A DNA stretch of 64,000 nt, from contig NZ_MJGO01000023.1 in NCBI RefSeq assembly GCF_001864895.1, positions 1-64,000 on the forward strand, read 5' to 3'. Numbering within the stretch: position 1 is the stretch's first letter; the number at the start of each line of letters is the position of its first letter. Positions 61,023 through 64,000 of this stretch are shown here, piece after piece. The stretch comes from Curtobacterium sp. MCBA15_009. GTDB lineage: Bacteria > Actinomycetota > Actinomycetes > Actinomycetales > Microbacteriaceae. The translations under genes were made by a program, and so were the position numbers. Below the pieces are notes generated by a model, which saw only the letters and a list, made by a program, of their open reading frames with translations, had not been told where the DNA came from and ran no database searches.

Positions 61023-62365
61023 TTGACCAGGTCCGGTCCGAGCAGGTCGGCCGCGTTCTTCTTGAACGCCGCGTACGCCTGCGCGCCGTCGGCCTTGCCG
61101 GTGATGATGAGCTCCGTCGCCGAGGCCACGGCCTGGGCGACCTGTTCGGAACCGTCACCCGTCGGGACGTAGACGCTCGTCTTCAGGTCCTCTCCGGCCT
61201 GCAGGAGCTTCGGCTCCTTCGAGTACGGCGCCACGTCCGCGAGGTCGTCGCGGGGTGCTGCGGCACCGGAGGCCACGAGCTGGTCGGCCAGGGGCTTGCC
61301 CTGCGACAGGTACTGGGCGAAGAGCATCGCCGCGTCCTTGTGCTCGGACTTCGCGGGGATCGCGTAGCCGGAGCCGAGGCCGCTCCACCCGAAGGGCTCG
61401 TCGCCGTCGCGGAGGGCCGGGTACTGCCAGGTGTCGACCTTCTCGTCGAGGCCCTCGATCGGAGCGGCACCGTCGGGGCCCCAGTCGAACTTCCAGCCGT
61501 TCGTGCCCTGGGCCGCGACCTGGATCTTCCCCTCCGGGAACTTGACGTACTTGGTCGGCTCCCACGGGTTCGGGTTCTCGAGGTCCTGGACCGGCAGCAG
61601 GCCCTTGCTGTAGAGCTCGCTGTACAGGTCGAACACGGCCGGGAAGCCGGCGCTGTCGAGGTTCCACTTGCCGGTCTTCAGGCTGTAGTAGTCCTTCGTC
61701 GTCCCGCCGAGGATCGGCTGGAAGCCCTCGGTCCAGGTGCTGCCGCCCCAGGCCGTACCGGCCGGCACGACGATCGGGGTGTCCCCGGTCTCGTCCTTGA
61801 TCTGCACGAGCCGGGCGATGAGGTCGTCCCAGGTGGCCGGCTGCGAGGTCTCGATGCCCATCTTCGTGAGCAGGTCCTTGCGGTAGAACAGGTTCTGCAC
61901 CCCGGTGTCGTGCACGAGGGCGTAGATGTGGCCGTCCTGGCGGACCATCGCCTTCTTGAACTGCGGGTAGTAGTGGTCCCACCCGTCCCACGAGTCGAGG
62001 TAGTCGTCGAGCGGCGCCAGGTAACCGGCGCCGGCGAAGCCCGGCACCAGGCTGTCGCCGAGGTCGATGAGGTCCGGGGCCTCACCGGCGATGAGCTGCT
62101 GCGTCATCTTCGTCTTGAACTGGTCGTCCGTCAGGACGTCCCCGACGAGCTTGACCGTGATGTCCTTGCCCTGCTTCTTCATCGCGGCCTCGAACCCCGG
62201 GATCTGCTCCTTGACGACGTCGATGCGGGTCTGCTGGAACTCGGTGACGGTGATGGTCACGTCGTCCGTGGAGCCGCCGGCACTGCTGCTCGAGGAGCAG
62301 GCGGTCAGTCCTCCGCCCGCGAGCAGGAGGGTGATCAGTGCGGCTGTACGGCGGTGTCGCTTCAT
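61019..62365 (-). CDS. carbohydrate ABC transporter substrate-binding lipoprotein
   Basis: A 448-residue family 1 solute-binding lipoprotein. The signal ends LLLAGGGLTACSS with lipidated Cys23. The mature protein shows the sugar-binding pattern GEAPDLIDLGDSLVPGFAGAG, then VHDTGVQNLFYRKDLLTKMG and PAKSEHKDAAMLFAQYL. It captures a beta-galactoside-type sugar, by the operon's contents. GGAGAGGCAGCGCA precedes the ATG; a longer frame upstream was not used. First gene of the operon. Confidence 0.9.
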   Translation of the reverse strand: MKRHRRTAALITLLLAGGGLTACSSSSSAGGSTDDVTITVTEFQQTRIDVVKEQIPGFEAAMKKQGKDITVKLVGDVLTDDQFKTKMTQQLIAGEAPDLIDLGDSLVPGFAGAGYLAPLDDYLDSWDGWDHYYPQFKKAMVRQDGHIYALVHDTGVQNLFYRKDLLTKMGIETSQPATWDDLIARLVQIKDETGDTPIVVPAGTAWGGSTWTEGFQPILGGTTKDYYSLKTGKWNLDSAGFPAVFDLYSELYSKGLLPVQDLENPNPWEPTKYVKFPEGKIQVAAQGTNGWKFDWGPDGAAPIEGLDEKVDTWQYPALRDGDEPFGWSGLGSGYAIPAKSEHKDAAMLFAQYLSQGKPLADQLVASGAAAPRDDLADVAPYSKEPKLLQAGEDLKTSVYVPTGDGSEQVAQAVASATELIITGKADGAQAYAAFKKNAADLLGPDLVK

Positions 62366-62405
62366 TGCGCTGCCTCTCCGCTCGCCCCCGTCGGCCACTT
62401 TGCCT

Positions 62406-62419
62406 ATCGAATGGGTTAA
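62406..62419. promoter_or_regulatory. candidate ROK operator A
   Basis: ATCGAATGGGTTAA just downstream of the predicted start of the sugar operon. Its reverse complement is found again at 62475-62489 with one base inserted. Confidence 0.6.
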
Positions 62420-62430
62420 AGCGTGCGGTC

Positions 62431-62460
62431 AGGCTAGGTGGCTCCGAGATCGGTCGTCAA
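62431..62460 (-). promoter_or_regulatory. promoter of the sugar-uptake operon
   Basis: On the minus strand TTGACG (complement of 62455-62460) and TAGCCT (complement of 62431-62436) have an 18-base spacer. The transcript would begin near 62424, just before operator A. Confidence 0.7.
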
Positions 62461-62474
62461 GAGATCGGCCCGTA

Positions 62475-62489
62475 TTAATCCCATTCGAT
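62475..62489. promoter_or_regulatory. candidate ROK operator B
   Basis: TTAATCCCATTCGAT, an inverted near-copy of operator A with one extra base. It lies upstream of the ROK gene and overlaps the -10-like TATTAAT. Confidence 0.55.
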
Positions 62490-62545
62490 GGATGAACGGC
62501 AGAAGTGGCACACTGCTGTGATCGACACGACTGCGGAAGGCGCGG

Positions 62546-63757
62546 ATGGTCAAGGGCAGCAACCTCCTCCGCCTGGGTGACTACAACCAGGCGGTGGTGC
62601 TCGACCTGCTCCGACGCGAGTCGGGTCAGAGTCGCGCTGAACTGCAACGGCGGTCCGGTCTCGCCTCGCAGACCGTGTCGAACATCACGCGGCGGCTGAT
62701 CGACGCCGAGATGATCCGCGAGGACGAGCCGGCGCTCACGGTCCGGGGGCGGCCGAGCATCCCGCTCGCCGTCAACGGCGCCGGGGCGTTCGCGATCGGC
62801 GTGCACGTCGACCCTGCCCGTCTCACGATCCTGCTGCTCGACGTCGCCGGCTCGGTCCTGCGCACGCAGCACCTGCCGACGCCGCAGGCGACGAACCCGC
62901 ACGAGGTCATCACGCTCGTCGCGGTCGCCACCGGCCGGCTCATCCGCGATGCCGGGGTCGACCGCTCGCGTGTCCTGGGCCTCGGCATCGCCGCACCCGG
63001 TCCGCTCGACGTGGACGCCGGCGTCGTCCTCGACCCACCGCAGCTGCCGCTCTGGCGTGACGTCCGTCTGCGTGCGGACCTGCACGACGCCACGGGTCTG
63101 CCCGTCCTGCTCGAGAAGGACGTCACCGCCGCCGCGACCGCCGAGCTGCGCGACACCGCCGCGTCGGACTTCCTGTTCGTCTACCTCGGGTCGGGTGTCG
63201 GCGCCTCGGTCGTCTCCGGCGGCCGGGTGTTCCGCGGCGCGAGCAACAACATCGGTGAGATCGGCGACATCCTCGTCGACCCGTCGGCGGAGGACCTCGG
63301 CTGGACCGGTCGACGCGGCGGGCTCGCGGCCGCCTGCGTGCCCGAGGCGCTGGCCATCCAAGCGGCGCACGCCGGCATCGTCCCGCTGCCGGACCTCGAC
63401 GACTACTTGGCGATCGACGCCGCCTGCAGCGCGCTCTCGTCCCTGGCCGACGACGGGGACGACGACGCCCTCCACCTGCTCGAACGGGCCGCCCGACGGC
63501 TCGCCGTGGGCATCGGTGTGCTCACGAACTTCATCGACGTGCCGCTCGTCGTCCTCGGGGGCCCGACGTGGGGTCGGCTCGAGCGGTCGTTCGCCCCCGT
63601 GCTCGAGACCGCGGTCCAGCAGGAACTGATCGTCTCGCGCCCGGGGTTCCGGGTCGTCGGGTCCGGGGTCGGCGAACAGATCGCCGCGCAGGGGGCCGCC
63701 GAACTCGTGATGGACCACTTCCTCAGCCCGCGCGCCACGGCCCTCGTGCCGGACTGA
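62546..63757 (+). CDS. ROK-family transcriptional regulator
   Basis: A 403-residue ROK (repressor, ORF, kinase) regulator. A winged helix-turn-helix (NQAVVLDLLRRESGQSRAELQRRSGLASQTVSN in part: RAELQRRSGLASQTVSNITR) precedes the sugar-kinase-like fold with LGLGIAAPGPLDVDAG, VLLEKDVTAAATAE and LGSGVGASVVSGGRVFRG. The CxCGxxGC zinc motif of most ROK regulators is missing; that region reads LVDPSAEDLGWTGRRGG. It probably represses the divergent sugar operon until the ligand binds. GGAAGGCGCGG precedes the ATG. Confidence 0.9.
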   Translation: MVKGSNLLRLGDYNQAVVLDLLRRESGQSRAELQRRSGLASQTVSNITRRLIDAEMIREDEPALTVRGRPSIPLAVNGAGAFAIGVHVDPARLTILLLDVAGSVLRTQHLPTPQATNPHEVITLVAVATGRLIRDAGVDRSRVLGLGIAAPGPLDVDAGVVLDPPQLPLWRDVRLRADLHDATGLPVLLEKDVTAAATAELRDTAASDFLFVYLGSGVGASVVSGGRVFRGASNNIGEIGDILVDPSAEDLGWTGRRGGLAAACVPEALAIQAAHAGIVPLPDLDDYLAIDAACSALSSLADDGDDDALHLLERAARRLAVGIGVLTNFIDVPLVVLGGPTWGRLERSFAPVLETAVQQELIVSRPGFRVVGSGVGEQIAAQGAAELVMDHFLSPRATALVPD

Positions 63758-63775
63758 CGGCGCCGGGGACGGCGA

Positions 63776-63804
63776 CGGTCGGGTCCCCCGCGGGGACCCG
63801 ACCG
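63776..63804. terminator. bidirectional terminator between ROK and flgE
   Basis: A 13-bp perfect stem (63776-63788 with 63792-63804) with a 3-base loop, between the convergent ends of the ROK gene and flgE. Confidence 0.8.
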
Positions 63805-63833
63805 ACACCGCTCACCAACGGTCAGCGCGCCGA

Positions 63834-64000
63834 CTAGCGCTTCAGGTTCGTCAGCTCCTGCAGCACCTCGTCCGAGGTGGTGATGATGCGGGCGTTCGCC
63901 TGGAACCCGCGCTGCGCGACGATGAGGTTCGTGAACTCCTGCGACAGGTCGACGTTCGACATCTCGAGCGTGCCCGAGGCGAGCGAGCCGACGCCGGCGG
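63834..64000 (-). CDS. flgE: flagellar hook protein FlgE, C-terminal end (partial)
   Basis: The minus-strand frame running off the window end translates to a typical flagellar hook or rod C terminus: [51 protein letters not shown], then a TAG. The order [12 protein letters not shown] then [14 protein letters not shown] is the signature of FlgE/F/G-family C-terminal domains. FlgE is the preferred call because flgE precedes flbD in related clusters. The rest of the gene lies beyond 64000. Confidence 0.85.
   Translation of the reverse strand, partial: AGVGSLASGTLEMSNVDLSQEFTNLIVAQRGFQANARIITTSDEVLQELTNLKR

Overview
The window is very GC-rich and carries a complete export-apparatus and motor section of a flagellar gene cluster in an actinobacterial gene style: GTGA/ATGA 4-base gene overlaps, many GTG starts, several apparently leaderless genes, an XRE-MurA fusion and an SIP-type iron-box gene. 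Together these suggest a motile member of the Microbacteriaceae, most likely Curtobacterium or a close relative. The genus is an inference.

Layout. 1-770: a 163-164 bp-period array of nested inverted repeats with no convincing gene. 775-5768: a cell-surface sugar block (GT9, aldehyde dehydrogenase, HldE-like heptose kinase/adenylyltransferase, GT2). 5817-8405: an iron and redox block (Dps, a SIP-domain protein under a DtxR/IdeR-like box, a molybdopterin oxidoreductase with its flavin reductase). 8494-11102: tRNA-Gly, a small protein, a Nei-type DNA glycosylase and a sortable ice-binding-domain surface protein. 11254-17096: a complete five-gene peptide ABC transporter operon led by a DUF1684 gene. 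17.2-25.6 kb: an accessory-looking stretch of small, hypothetical and membrane genes, repeats, one gene frameshifted at an 8-bp microsatellite, and a flavin monooxygenase with a TetR regulator and its palindromic operator. 25.7-26.4 kb: tRNA-Gly-Cys-Val on the minus strand and tRNA-Val(CAC) on the plus strand. 26.4-32.1 kb: jetABC, three of the four Wadjet genes, without jetD. 32.5-36.9 kb: two very small proteins, a POT peptide transporter and an acyl-CoA oxidase, followed by 86-bp direct repeats. 37.3-47.8 kb: a minus-strand flagellar operon, flbD-motA-motB-fliM-fliN-fliO-fliP-fliQ-fliR-flhB-flhA-flhF-like-csrA, headed by a sigma28-like promoter. 47.9-63.8 kb: non-flagellar genes (unknown protein, XRE-MurA, Na+/H+ antiporter, DoxX, MTA/SAH nucleosidase, and a beta-galactosidase/sugar-uptake operon with a divergent ROK regulator). 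At 63.8 kb the flagellar cluster resumes with the 3' end of flgE, so about 16 kb of unrelated genes lies between flgE and flbD.

How the parts work together. The flagellar genes encode the stator, C-ring switch, type III export gate and the CsrA post-transcriptional regulator. The sugar operon couples lipoprotein-dependent uptake to a GH2 galactosidase, an oxidoreductase and a ThuA-like enzyme under ROK control. It lacks its own ATPase, as is common when a shared MsiK-type ATPase serves several transporters.

The window is unusually rich in dispersed repeats. A 20-24 bp-arm palindrome occurs four times. A GGAGGC/GCCTCC REP-like element occurs between genes and also inside two coding sequences (dppC and flhF-like). 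The best candidates for something not fully described are jetABC without its nuclease, the coding-sequence repeats, the slippage-frameshifted gene and the 5' repeat array.
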